Shown: positions 1-8,829 of the stretch, piece by piece
Numbering within the stretch: position 1 is the stretch's first letter
How the letters are laid out: the number at the start of each line of letters is the position of its first letter
Source of the DNA: Neobacillus sp. PS3-12
GTDB taxonomy: Bacteria > Bacillota > Bacilli > Bacillales > Cytobacillaceae
Direction of reading: 5' to 3'
Length of the DNA: 64,000 nt
Assembly (NCBI RefSeq): GCF_030915385.1
Contig: NZ_CP133268.1
Coordinates: forward strand, 186,001 to 250,000
Program-made: the position numbers and the translations under genes
Notes under the pieces: model-generated
Told to the model about the DNA's origin: nothing
The model's database searches: none
The model's input: the letters and a program-made list of their open reading frames with translations, nothing else

Positions 1-322
1 GGAACGCCTCGGTACCCTTAAGAATGAAAGGCCGAATGACAAATTGAAAAAACGGAAGTAATAGTGCCTGCAGCAAGTCGTTCTTCGTTTTAAAATAATT
101 GAAGATGGTTCCTTCCGAAACACCTGCTGCTTTAGCTATTTCACTGGTTCGACCTGCTGTGTACCCCTTTTCAGAAAACACCCGAATGGCTGCCTCGATA
201 ATGTCCCAATGTTTTTGACTAAAGTTCATTTCATGACCAAGTTCATTTTTTATTTCGATTAAAGAAGATTGAATGCTTTGAAAGTCCAATTTTAAACATG
301 GACAGCCTTCCTCATTTGTCAT
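1..322 (-). CDS. TetR family transcriptional regulator (3' part outside window)
   Basis: The visible N-terminal 107 codons carry a typical TetR DNA-binding domain: after about 35 residues comes IIEAAIRVFSEKGY, then TSEIAKAAGVSEGTIFNYF, the HTH recognition helix of the family. The ligand-binding C-terminus runs off the left edge. The start ATG at 322-320 follows an AGAGGTG ribosome binding site. A 20-bp palindrome sits about 20 bp upstream (342-361), which fits autoregulation. The N-terminus has a Cys-containing stretch (EEGCPCLK) that is not part of the HTH. The effector cannot be told from the visible part. Confidence 0.9.
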   Translation of the reverse strand, partial: MTNEEGCPCLKLDFQSIQSSLIEIKNELGHEMNFSQKHWDIIEAAIRVFSEKGYTAGRTSEIAKAAGVSEGTIFNYFKTKNDLLQALLLPFFQFVIRPFILKGTEAF

Positions 323-341
323 ACATTCACCTCTGCTTTTT

Positions 342-361
342 TTGATTGAGTACTCACTCAA
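342..361. promoter_or_regulatory. Palindromic operator, probably for the TetR regulator
   Basis: The core TGAGTACTCA (347-356) is a perfect palindrome, flanked symmetrically by TTGA (342-345) and TCAA (358-361), giving a 20-bp dyad with one mismatched pair. Size and sequence resemble operators of FadR/QacR-like TetR proteins. A further half-site-like GTGAGTGAAC lies at about 371-380. Assignment to this TetR protein is inferred from position. Confidence 0.6.
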
Positions 362-449
362 AATATGCCAGTGAGTGAACTTTTATGTCTGTGGCTACTT
401 AACCACGATTATTATGCTAACTTTGTCCGAGAATGCAGTTTTTTTCAAA

Positions 450-476
450 GGCGAACAGTGACAGTCACTGTTCGCC
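450..476. other. 27-bp perfect dyad with 13-bp arms
   Basis: GGCGAACAGTGAC at 450-462 is followed, after one base, by its exact reverse complement at 464-476. As RNA it would form a strong hairpin, but no U-tract follows on either strand, so a standard intrinsic terminator is unlikely. On the minus strand it directly follows a 16-codon ORF (479-529). Confidence 0.6.
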
Positions 477-478
477 AG

Positions 479-529
479 TCAAGTCATCATACCCGTTACG
501 AGGTTAGCCAGTTTCCGTCCAATATTCAT
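479..529 (-). CDS. 16-aa mini-ORF (leader peptide or gene start remnant)
   Basis: The ATG at 529-527 is preceded by GAGGAAGGTG and encodes MNIGRKLANLVTGMMT, then TGA. The stop is two bases from the 13-bp-arm hairpin at 450-476. It could be a leader peptide of an attenuator or the truncated beginning of a lost gene upstream of the TetR gene. It is too short to recognise; the good ribosome binding site is the only positive sign. Confidence 0.25.
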   Translation of the reverse strand: MNIGRKLANLVTGMMT

Positions 530-936
530 GACATTCACCTTCCTCAACAACTATATAATTTTTCCGTTTTGGTTGAACGGTTACCTTATGGGAGGGATTC
601 GCAATATTCTTCCGTAACTATAAAACATTCTTATTTGCTCTTAGCACGAAATATGAAGGCATCTCTTCCTTGGATTTTACGTTTTCTATCATGTTTAAAA
701 AGAAAAATAGAAGTAAATAACTTTGGAGGTAGTTGACACAAAAGTCCTGCATACTTTAGCAATTCAGTGGTAACACGTAATTGGAAATGATAGTTGGAAT
801 GAATTTAGGTCACACAGCCTACTTACTTTTAATCGTCTACTATATTTTAAGGTGTAGTTCACCATTTTTAACTCACGAAATTTGTGTGATTTGCAAAACT
901 ATATTTCACCAAAAAAGGAGACTTAACGTACCTATT

Positions 937-2061
937 ATGGAAAAGATTTATAAATTACATCTTAATATTTTTTTGATATTGCTTAGTATGTTGGGAGGGT
1001 TTATTTTTTCTTTCATCGGATCACCAATCTCTTGGTTGCTTGGAAGTTTAATCTTTGCATGGTTGTTATGCACCATCGGAGCAAAATGGCTTAAGCTTGA
1101 AGAAGAAAAGCGAATCCATCCTTTTTGGCGGCAACTTGGGCAAACCATTTTAGGAATTGAATTGGGACAAAACTTTAAAGTGTCGATTCTAGATACTTTT
1201 GAAGATCATTTTATAGTAATCGTTATTGCTTTACTATCCACCATAGCGATTTCTATTTTGTCTGGAATTTTGTTATGGCGCTTTAGCTCTGCAAGTATGA
1301 TGACTTGCCTATTCGGTAGTACTCCTGGTGGAATATCTGCAATGCCTGCAATTGCAGATGAAGTAGGGGCAAATGCTTTGGTTGTTACGTTCATCCAAAC
1401 ACTTCGTATTTTACTAGTTGTTGGTATCCTTCCCTTTATTGTTGGGGTTCTGCCTTCCCATTCTGGAAAAATCGATCACATTAATCACCAAAGTTATTCG
1501 CTATTCAGTTCGTTTTGGACGTGTGTTTTAATTATAGGGGCGTGTGGGGGTGCGTTGATAGGAAAGAAAATAAAAATGCCTGCCCCGTGGCTAATCGGAA
1601 GCATGCTAGGAGTAACATGTATTCAATTTATCGTCACACTTGTTTTCAAGGATGGGGTTAAGGCTCTTTGGTCTCATAATCTTATCATATTGGCGCAAAT
1701 TTTAATCGGATCAAGCATTGGCTCCCGTGTAGGTATGAAAATGTTTAAAGAACTAGGGCAAACTTTCTTTGTTAGTTTAATCAGTACATCAAGCCTTGTT
1801 ATACTTTTAAGTTTACTTTCAGTAGGAATTTCAAAGATCACTCATATACCACTAGTAACATGTATTTTAGCCTTTGCACCCGGAGGAGTAGCTGAAATGA
1901 CAACTACCGCTATTGCTCTTCATGCCGACTCTACTTTTGTTTTAGCGGTTCAATCGCTTAGATTAATGACGATCCTTATTCTACTGCCTCCTCTTTTTCG
2001 ATTCATAAATGATCGAATCATTATCAACTCTGAACACAAAGAATCAATGAGTAAAACATAA
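937..2061 (+). CDS. AbrB-family (PF05145-type) integral membrane protein
   Basis: A very hydrophobic protein of 374 aa with about ten predicted membrane segments. It has the internal duplication typical of this family: two halves each carry a GSTPGG / APGGVAEM-type loop (CLFGSTPGGISAMPAIADEVG and LAFAPGGVAEMTTTAIAL) and a PAPWLIGSMLG-like motif. Members are annotated as AbrB family transporters, formerly putative ammonia monooxygenase; the true substrate is unknown. The frame is open from 781, but the first 52 codons do not look like the family, and ATG 937 follows AAAAAAGGAG (911-920) and starts a typical N-terminus, so 937 was chosen. A terminator hairpin follows at 2143-2201. Confidence 0.8.
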   Translation: MEKIYKLHLNIFLILLSMLGGFIFSFIGSPISWLLGSLIFAWLLCTIGAKWLKLEEEKRIHPFWRQLGQTILGIELGQNFKVSILDTFEDHFIVIVIALLSTIAISILSGILLWRFSSASMMTCLFGSTPGGISAMPAIADEVGANALVVTFIQTLRILLVVGILPFIVGVLPSHSGKIDHINHQSYSLFSSFWTCVLIIGACGGALIGKKIKMPAPWLIGSMLGVTCIQFIVTLVFKDGVKALWSHNLIILAQILIGSSIGSRVGMKMFKELGQTFFVSLISTSSLVILLSLLSVGISKITHIPLVTCILAFAPGGVAEMTTTAIALHADSTFVLAVQSLRLMTILILLPPLFRFINDRIIINSEHKESMSKT

Positions 2062-2142
2062 TGACACAGGTGTGAACCAAATCGATACTGTATTTGGCAA
2101 TTATAAAATGCTATAAATGGCAGCATCTTTTTTGAATATAAC

Positions 2143-2201
2143 AAGAGCCAAAATTCGCAAGCCGTGAATAAAAACTTGCATATTTTAGGCTCTTTAATTT
2201 T
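2143..2201 (+). terminator. Intrinsic terminator after the AbrB-family gene
   Basis: AAGAGCC-AAAAT-GCAAG pairs with CTTGC-ATTTT-GGCTCTT over about 50 nt and is followed by TTAATTTTATTC. It lies 80 bp past the stop of the AbrB-family gene. Confidence 0.7.
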
Positions 2202-2218
2202 ATTCTTTATTGTTTTAA

Positions 2219-2252
2219 AGCACCCGTTTGTTTAAGTGTAATCATTCACGAT
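2219..2252 (+). repeat. Dispersed repeat tail, copy 1
   Basis: GCACCCGTTTGTTTAAGTG followed by TAATCATTCACGA. It matches the tails at 41.7, 42.2, 47.7, 48.9, 53.2 and 54.8 kb. It directly follows a terminator hairpin, as several other copies do. Confidence 0.6.
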
Positions 2253-2371
2253 CTTATAGCCATATTTGGGTTTAAAAAACTACGGGGTTATTCCAAATCC
2301 ATGTTTATTAAGAAATACGCTCGTACTCTCCCTACTGAGAAGTAGCAAAACGCAAGACAAACTAATTATAA

Positions 2372-2398
2372 AAGGCATGGGAAAATTCCCATACCTAT
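2372..2398 (-). terminator. Intrinsic terminator of the kimA operon
   Basis: On the minus strand GGTATGGGAA and TTCCCATGCC form a stem followed by TTTTATAATT, immediately downstream of the kimA-like stop at 2404. Confidence 0.75.
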
Positions 2399-2403
2399 GT
2401 GAT

Positions 2404-4311
2404 TTATTTCTTTAAATGATAAGGTACTGTAGTAATAACAACATCTTTATGTCTCATTAACCATAGTCGAAGTAATAGAGCAGTTTGATTGTGCAGCAAA
2501 TTATGCCACCACTTTTTCGGAATAAATTGAGGGATAATAACTTGGATTGGGGCATTCAAATCTTTTTCCTCAATTAAATGAATTAATCTTGATAAAGGTT
2601 CTAACACGGACCTATATTTACTCTTCAGCGTTACCAATCTGCATGGGTTTCCCCATTCTTCCCATTTTTGCTCCATCTTTCTAATCGATTCATCATCAAA
2701 CCCTACATAAACAGCTATTAAATCAGCCTGGCTTACACCCATTGCAAAAGACAAGGTATTATGAACAACTCGATGCAAACCAGAAACAAGAACAATGGTG
2801 ATCACCCTATTTGCTTCAGGTTTTAACAATTGAAGATCAATCTTTAACTCATCAGCAATGTCTTGGTAATGACGATGAATAGCCAATGAAAAGAAAATAA
2901 TTAGAGGGATTACGATTAAAACAACCCATGCTCCCCCTGTAAATTTTGTGACTCCAAAAATTACCGCAACAACACTAGTGATTATTCCCCCCACTGTATT
3001 AATAATAAATTTAATTTTCCAATTTGATCCTTTTACGCGTTTCCAACGTTTGATTAAACCAAATTGAGCAACTGTAAAGGATAAGAAAACCCCGATTGCG
3101 TATAACGGAATTAAGGCATTGGTTTGAGCACGAAAGGCGATGATCAAAAGACTCGCAATACCTGCAAGTACAATAATGCCATTAGAGTATCCCAAACGGT
3201 CACCTCTGTTCGTCAATCCACGAGGCAAGAATCCATCGGCTGCAACGATGGCAGCTAATTGGGAAAATCCCGTAAACGTTGAATTGGCTGCAAGAATGAG
3301 GACGATAAATGTAAACCAGATGATTAATTGATATATAATGTTATGTCCGAAATAATACCCGGTTAATTGAGATAACATGGTATTATTAGGATCTGGACTA
3401 ATGCCCCTTACATATAAATGATAGGCAAATCCTAAAAGGGTCACTGCTGTAATAGTTCCTAATGCAACATAAGTCTTAATCGCATTTTTTTGTCTCGGTT
3501 CTCTAAAAACAGGAACGGCATTTGAAATGGTTTCAATTCCCGTTAATGCAGAGCAAGCAGAACTGAATGCTTTTAATATAAGTAATAGGGTCATTCCCTT
3601 TGGGATCGTTTCAAACGATGGTGTGCTAGGTTGAACAAAACCATGCTTGGTCTCGTTAAAAAAACCAGTAAAAACGAGTAATAACATACATGCCATGAAC
3701 CCAAATGTTGGCCAAGCAAGGATTTTCGCGGATTCAGCAACGCCCCGAAGATTCACCACTAATAAGAGAAAGACACAGAGAACAGCAAGAACCGTTTCAT
3801 AAGGTGTAACGGTCGGATATGCCGAGGCAACCGCCTGTACCGCGGCGGATACAGAAACTGCCACCGTTAAGATATAATCGACAAGCAATGAACTTGATGC
3901 AATTAAAGAAATCCAACGTTGTTTAAAGTTATCCTTTGCAATGGCATATGCTCCGCCCCCATTTGGATAGGCTAGAACACCCATAATGTAGGAAAGAATC
4001 AGAATTGCCAATAATACAATCGTAGAGATGGTAATAGGGATGATATACCACTTTGCTTCATTCCCAAACTTCGCAAGTTCCGTTATTCCCGCCTCTGGGC
4101 CGTACGCAACGGATGAATACAGGTCCGCAGAAAGAATTGGCAGAGCAATATACCAAAGTAATTTATTGTGCTGAGCGTGCAGTTCAGCCGTTCTCATTGG
4201 TCTTCCGATTAATAAACGCTTTAAACTGTTAAAATTTGAAATCGAAAACCAAATACCCATTAAGGCTATTATTGCTAGTAAGTATTCAATAACTTGAGCT
4301 GGATGAGTCAC
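2404..4311 (-). CDS. kimA: KimA-type high-affinity potassium importer
   Basis: 635 aa, APC-superfamily fold with about 12 membrane segments (residues ~5-470) and a C-terminal cytosolic USP-like domain (~490-630), the architecture of B. subtilis KimA (formerly YdaO, ~607 aa). Motifs include LSADLYSSVAYGPEA, AYPNGGGAYAIAKDN and ALTGIETISNAVPVF. KimA imports K+ driven by protons. In Bacillus its expression is shut off by a c-di-AMP riboswitch, and exactly that riboswitch lies upstream here (5166-5315), which supports the assignment beyond homology. The start is GTG at 4311 with AAAGGAA about 10 nt upstream. It is second in the unit, after an unknown gene ending 51 bp upstream. Confidence 0.9.
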   Translation of the reverse strand: MTHPAQVIEYLLAIIALMGIWFSISNFNSLKRLLIGRPMRTAELHAQHNKLLWYIALPILSADLYSSVAYGPEAGITELAKFGNEAKWYIIPITISTIVLLAILILSYIMGVLAYPNGGGAYAIAKDNFKQRWISLIASSSLLVDYILTVAVSVSAAVQAVASAYPTVTPYETVLAVLCVFLLLVVNLRGVAESAKILAWPTFGFMACMLLLVFTGFFNETKHGFVQPSTPSFETIPKGMTLLLILKAFSSACSALTGIETISNAVPVFREPRQKNAIKTYVALGTITAVTLLGFAYHLYVRGISPDPNNTMLSQLTGYYFGHNIIYQLIIWFTFIVLILAANSTFTGFSQLAAIVAADGFLPRGLTNRGDRLGYSNGIIVLAGIASLLIIAFRAQTNALIPLYAIGVFLSFTVAQFGLIKRWKRVKGSNWKIKFIINTVGGIITSVVAVIFGVTKFTGGAWVVLIVIPLIIFFSLAIHRHYQDIADELKIDLQLLKPEANRVITIVLVSGLHRVVHNTLSFAMGVSQADLIAVYVGFDDESIRKMEQKWEEWGNPCRLVTLKSKYRSVLEPLSRLIHLIEEKDLNAPIQVIIPQFIPKKWWHNLLHNQTALLLRLWLMRHKDVVITTVPYHLKK

Positions 4312-4362
4312 ATTATTTATTCCTTTCTAATAAAAAATGAAAACACAATTATAAAAACTAGC

Positions 4363-4914
4363 CTATCCTTTCATTTCGGTTATTAATTTTATGCTATGCT
4401 CTGTATTTACCAAATTCAAAAATGTCGTAATATCCTCTTCAGTTTCACATACCTGTAAGTGCTCCACCCAAATTGAGAATTGTTTTTTTTGTATACAAGT
4501 TAACACCATAGGGAAATCGTTGGTTGATTTTAAAACGTACCATCCTTTCCTTAAATCCTTCCATGGTCTTTTCCATATCGTTAATATAGGCAACTTTCTT
4601 CTTTCAAACCAATTTTGAAGCTCTTGTTCTAATCGAATGGATTGATATACTTCTTTTATATCTTCAAGGTTTGAAAGTTTGAACTCAAAATATCCAGCAT
4701 TTTTTACATCAAATTGAATTTCGTCTTCGCTGTCTCCAAACCAATAATTTAAAATAATTTTTTTCCCATCCATCGATTTCCAAACTGCACCAAAAACTCT
4801 ATATTTCATTGCATGCATATCCAAACAATCTTTTTTTAATCCAAAATAGATTGGAGAAGTTTCATCTAAATCAAGACATGCATATTTGATATGCTGATAA
4901 GAAGTTTGACTCAT
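4363..4914 (-). CDS. Unknown protein between the c-di-AMP riboswitch and kimA
   Basis: 183 aa, soluble, no signal peptide or membrane segment, no family recognised. It is rich in aromatic residues (for example YWFGDSEDEIQFDV, FERRKLPILTIWKRPWKDL), has no obvious catalytic motif, and may be an all-beta/alpha small-domain protein. ATG 4914 has GGGAGGAAG 4 nt upstream; an earlier ATG 12 bp back has no such site. It is the first gene after the riboswitch and precedes kimA on the same strand, so it should be switched with potassium uptake. A role in K+ or osmotic homeostasis is inference from position only. Confidence 0.75.
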   Translation of the reverse strand: MSQTSYQHIKYACLDLDETSPIYFGLKKDCLDMHAMKYRVFGAVWKSMDGKKIILNYWFGDSEDEIQFDVKNAGYFEFKLSNLEDIKEVYQSIRLEQELQNWFERRKLPILTIWKRPWKDLRKGWYVLKSTNDFPMVLTCIQKKQFSIWVEHLQVCETEEDITTFLNLVNTEHSIKLITEMKG

Positions 4915-5136
4915 AAAACTTCCTCCCAAAAAGCAATACTATGGCAAAGAATCAGGAAAATTATCCAAAATTTATTTTCCCCAAAATAAATTTAAAAAAG
5001 CCAACAACTATTCAGTCATGGTTAAACATGGTCTCTCTCGACTATCATTTCTGTCTCCCATATTCCCTTTTCCTCAAAATAGGCATAATAAAAAGACCTA
5101 CTTAAAATGCTCAAGCTACCTTTTTGCTTACTAAAC

Positions 5137-5163
5137 AAAAAAGCCCCCTGATCAGGCGGTCTT
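5137..5163 (-). terminator. Terminator of the c-di-AMP riboswitch expression platform
   Basis: On the minus strand a GC-rich stem (GACCGCCTGATCAGGGGGC) is followed by TTTTTTG. It lies directly 3' of the aptamer and before the downstream genes, as expected for an OFF switch acting by transcription termination. Confidence 0.85.
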
Positions 5164-5165
5164 CT

Positions 5166-5315
5166 GACCTCCTTCGCTTTAGCCGACGAAGTTAGCTGAC
5201 GGGTAGGATGGCGAAAGAGCATCTCATCCCTTCTACAACTTGTAGAATTAACCCCAGAAAAATTGGTTCCTCCGTTCCTGAGTTTCCTCAGGATTAAGCC
5301 TATATATGAATTTTA
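5166..5315 (-). ncRNA. ydaO/yuaA-type c-di-AMP riboswitch
   Basis: Reading the minus strand, the conserved blocks of this riboswitch class appear in order: GCTTAATCCTGAGGAAAC, AACGGAGGAACCAA, TGGGGTTAATTC, GGGATGAGATGC, then CCTACCCGTCAGCTAAC and CTTCGTCGGCTAAAGCGAAG. The class binds two c-di-AMP molecules and, when bound, allows terminator formation; a terminator follows at once (5137-5163). Downstream genes are an unknown protein and a KimA-like K+ importer, matching the known regulon. A 66-codon ORF overlapping it (5022-5222) is therefore an artefact. Confidence 0.93.
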
Positions 5316-5493
5316 TAAAATCTTCTCTCAAATCGCCTTCCATCTTCTTTTTTGATTTCCATTACTTCCAGTGCCCCTATTTCAAATAAATATATATGTA
5401 TTTTATGTTCGTTTAAATAAGAAATACAGTTAAGATGTTGTTAATTTTTTTGTTAATCGAATTCATTTTGAAATTTTTATATTATATTATTAA

Positions 5494-5613
5494 ATACTCG
5501 CTGCTTATCGACCGGACTATCCCGTAACATTTGTTATTATGCCGATTGCTGCGATTATCACAAGTACATCGACGACAAAGGTAAAAAAAGCCCTATTTAT
5601 ACTTGGCTGTTAA
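5494..5613 (+). pseudogene. Remnant of a membrane-protein C-terminus
   Basis: An open stretch of 39 codons reads ILAAYRPDYPVTFVIMPIAA and continues to KKALFILGC before TAA. It looks like the end of a transporter or integral membrane protein but has an in-frame stop directly upstream and no start codon or ribosome binding site. The parent family is not recognised. Confidence 0.35.
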
Positions 5614-5778
5614 TCGGTTAATACAATAAGCCCACTTGACATATATACATAAATATAAGCGTTTATACAAATTTGCATTAAGTAATGATTCAAAATGAAT
5701 AATAAACATACTGCCAAAACCTACATTATCTTAATGCCAGAAACAATCGAGACCCTCGGCTAATGTAAAAAGCAGTAA

Positions 5779-5807
5779 AAAGGCTATCTGAATCAGATAG
5801 CCTTTGA
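5779..5807 (-). terminator. Terminator of the yetJ-like gene
   Basis: AAAGGCTATCTGATTCAGATAGCC on the minus strand is a near-perfect stem followed by TTTTTAC, 3 bp past the gene's stop. Confidence 0.85.
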
Positions 5808-5810
5808 TTT

Positions 5811-6461
5811 CTATTTTCTTGAACCAAACAACCGGAGAATATACAGAAACATATTAATAAAGTCGAGATACAAAATAAATGCACCAAGTACTGGATAAGT
5901 TGCATAGACTCTGTTTGTTGTTATTTTTTGCGTATCATATGCCGTTAGCCCAATGAATAAAACAACACCAATGATACTAATCACAAAATCCATCGGACCG
6001 CTTCCAATGAAGAAATTTACCACAGATGAAAGGATAAGCCCGATCAAACCCATGAGCAGATAGCCACCCCAGCTGTTCAAATTCCTTTTCGTTGTTAGTG
6101 CATAAAAGCTTGATAACCCGAAAACTCCAGCAGTAGTTACAAATGCTGAGGTAACACTTGATTGAGTGTAAGCGAGCAAAATTAGACTAAGAACAACGCC
6201 CGTAGAAATGGAATATATGATAAACAAACCAGTAGCAATGAGTGGATGAATTCTTGTAATAAAAAAGCTAAATACAACAACCAGCCCTAATTGAAAGAGC
6301 ACAATAAGGAAAAATGTGTTTCTTGTTAACTCAAGTGCTGCTATGTTTTGTGATACTTCGTATGAAGTTAACGCAGTTATCAAAAGCCCCATGAACATAT
6401 AGGCATATACTTTCGCTAAAACACTTTGTTGTTTTTCTTTCGATAAAGAAATAGTACTCAT
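5811..6461 (-). CDS. Bax inhibitor-1 / YetJ family membrane protein
   Basis: 216 aa, seven hydrophobic segments, the size and pattern of bacterial TMBIM proteins; B. subtilis YetJ is a pH-dependent Ca2+ leak channel. The C-terminal signature is present: GLTAYDTQKI then LGAFILYLDFINMFLYILRL, including the conserved Asp of the di-aspartyl pH sensor region. The start chosen is ATG 6461 with AGAGGTG 6 nt upstream; a GTG nine bases earlier lies too close to that site. It is monocistronic with its own terminator. Confidence 0.88.
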   Translation of the reverse strand: MSTISLSKEKQQSVLAKVYAYMFMGLLITALTSYEVSQNIAALELTRNTFFLIVLFQLGLVVVFSFFITRIHPLIATGLFIIYSISTGVVLSLILLAYTQSSVTSAFVTTAGVFGLSSFYALTTKRNLNSWGGYLLMGLIGLILSSVVNFFIGSGPMDFVISIIGVVLFIGLTAYDTQKITTNRVYATYPVLGAFILYLDFINMFLYILRLFGSRK

Positions 6462-6632
6462 CTTTTTCACCTCTCATCTAGAATTATCATCATTATATAT
6501 CCCTTATATGATATGTCAATTTCTTTTTGTATCCTTTGTAAAAAAGATGTTACCAACCATCCCTTGATCCCCTTCTCTACCTTTCTACGGCTTCCATCCA
6601 CTCGAAATGAATAGATCAGGTATTGAATTTTC

Positions 6633-6896
6633 TTAGTTAGAAAGATGGAGCGAATCATCGATTATATCGTTACACTTATAAGTGTTTTCAATAAAATTAT
6701 CCAACTCCTTTTGATCCACTATTTGTTCAAAATCATATGGTTGTCCTAAAGTAATTCCCCTTTGACTGGCAACTGAAATAATTAGCCCTAATTCATAATA
6801 CATCTTTTTTGTTAATAAACCTTTTTCAATGTTTTTCATCATTTCATCGTAAAAAGCAACTAAAAAGTCGTTAGGTAATTTTTCATAAAAATCCAC
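6633..6896 (-). CDS. Small hypothetical protein, 87 aa
   Basis: Begins at GTG 6896 with AGGGAG 8 nt upstream. It is an acidic, helical, soluble protein (DFYEKLPNDFLVAFYDEMMK at the start, DNFIENTYKCNDIIDDS at the end) with no recognised domain. It is isolated, and the next gene downstream has its own promoter region. A real gene is likely because of the ribosome binding site and normal composition. Confidence 0.6.
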   Translation of the reverse strand: MDFYEKLPNDFLVAFYDEMMKNIEKGLLTKKMYYELGLIISVASQRGITLGQPYDFEQIVDQKELDNFIENTYKCNDIIDDSLHLSN

Positions 6897-6910
6897 TATT
6901 ACATCTCCCT

Positions 6911-7305
6911 TTTACTAAATGTAGGAAAATCTTTCTGGACAGTAATAGATTGCCACTAATTACATTATAAATCATCCATTGAAAAATCTTTGTCGATTTC
7001 AGTGAATATTTACAAAAAATTCAACAACCAATCATCTTTCACTTTCACAAGCTAAATGGGCAACTAAAACCTTTTTGATTTTTTTCTTTATCATGTGGAG
7101 CGTGAAAGTCCTCATGTTCTGTATTAAATGGAGATTCTTTCTCATAAAAAGTGAAAAGGTGCCGCTTGGTTTTAATTAATTATTATACTATAATAATATA
7201 TTTGAGCGCTGGTCAAAGAATGATAAAGTTAAAAAAATATCAGCCATCATAATTAGACTTTTGTCCATTAAAGATGACTGACACTAGATTTTTCATAAAA
7301 GTCAC
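6911..7305. other. Intergenic stretch without recognisable genes
   Basis: About 395 bp of AT-rich DNA. No ORF with a ribosome binding site, hairpin terminator or repeat copy was seen. Confidence 0.5.
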
Positions 7306-8265
7306 TTATTTTAATGTAGAAGGGTTTGATGCTTCTGGCGAAGTTACCTTGTCATAAAAATCTACAAACTTATCACGATCATTACTCTCACGGTATGCCA
7401 TTGCAACACGAGGATGCTCATTAAGAAGACCAGAAATCATGTAAGGAATGATATATCCCCACTCCCACTTTTGACGCATTTCCAGCATATGTTTTTCGAT
7501 GATCCCCAGAACTGGCTTAACCTCATAGCTTGGTTTTGGAATGGAGCCTACCAGGAGTTCTGTGTTACAATTACCGGCTGCACGTCCCATGCCATAAACA
7601 GAGGAATCCAGGAATGTAACTCCATTACGCAGCGCTGTTAAAGTATTGGCGAATGCTAATTGCATGTTGTTATGTGTATGGATTCCAAGCTGTTTATTAG
7701 GCAGCATCTCCTTGAACTTTTTCACCTGATGCTCGATATCCGCAGGATCTAAGCTTCCAAATGAGTCAACAATATAGACAACATCTACAGGACTTTTTTT
7801 CACCATTTCAAATGCTTCGATTAGCTGGTGCTCTGGTGCACTTGATAAAGCCATTATGTTTAGGGTTGTCTCATAGCCCAAGTCATGAAACATTTTTACA
7901 AGCTCTAAACCTTTATCCACTTCACGGACATAACATGCCACCCGAATCATATCTAACACACTTTGTTCACGCGGAAGGATGTCATTTGGGTCAACTCGTC
8001 CAATATCAACTAAAGCAGAAAGCTTCGTATACTTTTTCTCAGGGATAATTTCCTTTAGAAAGTGATCATCAAGAAATCTCCATGGGTTTGGCTCAGTTGC
8101 CTTAAGAAGTCTCGCGGAATTTTTATAACCAAGCTCCATATATTCAACGCCTGCTTCACTCAGGCCATTATACAAATCTTGAACAAATTCAACACTGAAA
8201 TCCCAATTATTAACCAATCCTCCATCACGAATCGTACAGTCCAAAATTTTGCATTGATATTCCAT
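7306..8265 (-). CDS. DRE-TIM metallolyase family aldolase (HMGL-like)
   Basis: 319 aa TIM-barrel enzyme. The metal and substrate signature LDCTIRDGGLVNNWDF is at residues 8-23, and the second metal ligand motif LGIHTHNNMQLAFANT is near 194-209, followed by DSSVYGMGRAAGN. This is the pattern of 4-hydroxy-2-oxovalerate aldolase-like proteins. It lacks the dehydrogenase partner usual in aromatic meta-cleavage and stands alone, so the substrate is open; similar orphan aldolases occur in nucleotide-sugar loci. The start at 8265 is ATG following GGGGGGAAACGAAC. Confidence 0.82.
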   Translation of the reverse strand: MEYQCKILDCTIRDGGLVNNWDFSVEFVQDLYNGLSEAGVEYMELGYKNSARLLKATEPNPWRFLDDHFLKEIIPEKKYTKLSALVDIGRVDPNDILPREQSVLDMIRVACYVREVDKGLELVKMFHDLGYETTLNIMALSSAPEHQLIEAFEMVKKSPVDVVYIVDSFGSLDPADIEHQVKKFKEMLPNKQLGIHTHNNMQLAFANTLTALRNGVTFLDSSVYGMGRAAGNCNTELLVGSIPKPSYEVKPVLGIIEKHMLEMRQKWEWGYIIPYMISGLLNEHPRVAMAYRESNDRDKFVDFYDKVTSPEASNPSTLK

Positions 8266-8829
8266 GTTCGTTTCCCCCCTATGTAAAATTTTATTTTTAT
8301 TATTTTTCCGTCGTACTCTTATATACCAAAATCACTTAAAGTGTTTATATCACCATTCGACCATAAATGTCAAATTTTTTCAAAAAATTCGATCAACTGT
8401 TTACCATGTTTCATTTTGGCTGGTTGGATTATACAGTCCAAATATTCATAAACAGAACGCATGTTAATTTAACTGGCTTTTTTGACTTTATTAACGTTTA
8501 ATTGAGAAAAATTACCACAAAGTTCAAATCCAGCATTCACGATCTAAACGTTTGTGCAGAACGTCTGTTCAATTAATTGCTTTAAAAAGATTTAAATCTT
8601 ATTGTGTTTTTAGCACATAGTGTAAGAAGTTAATTTGATGTGTGAATTTTAATGATGAACATTGTATCCTAATCTTAGTTTACATAAAATATTTACCGTT
8701 AAGTTTCCCTGAAAATTATTTTTAAATATTTTCAATTCCAGTAGATAACTACTAAAAATGGAAAATGAATATTACTTAAAACTTAACATTCGTTTATTTA
8801 ACCACTTTTTAAACCAAAAAGCCTAAATA
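8266..8829. other. 564-bp intergenic region, no gene recognised
   Basis: AT-rich, with frequent stops in all frames and no convincing ribosome binding site. It marks the left border of the helicase/nuclease island. Confidence 0.5.

Noticed and set aside
365..736. Open frame of 123 codons downstream of the TetR operator
   Set aside because: It contains the perfect dyad and overlaps the operator region, has no ribosome binding site and no protein-like composition.
5022..5222. Open frame of 66 codons on the minus strand
   Set aside because: It lies within the c-di-AMP riboswitch and its terminator.
6467..6658. Open frame of 63 codons between yetJ-like and the 87-aa gene
   Set aside because: No ribosome binding site; low-quality composition; the real small gene ends at 6633.
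8300..8820. Possible riboswitch upstream of the aldolase gene
   Set aside because: The 560-bp region was read for known aptamer motifs on both strands; none was found, and no terminator hairpin precedes the gene.
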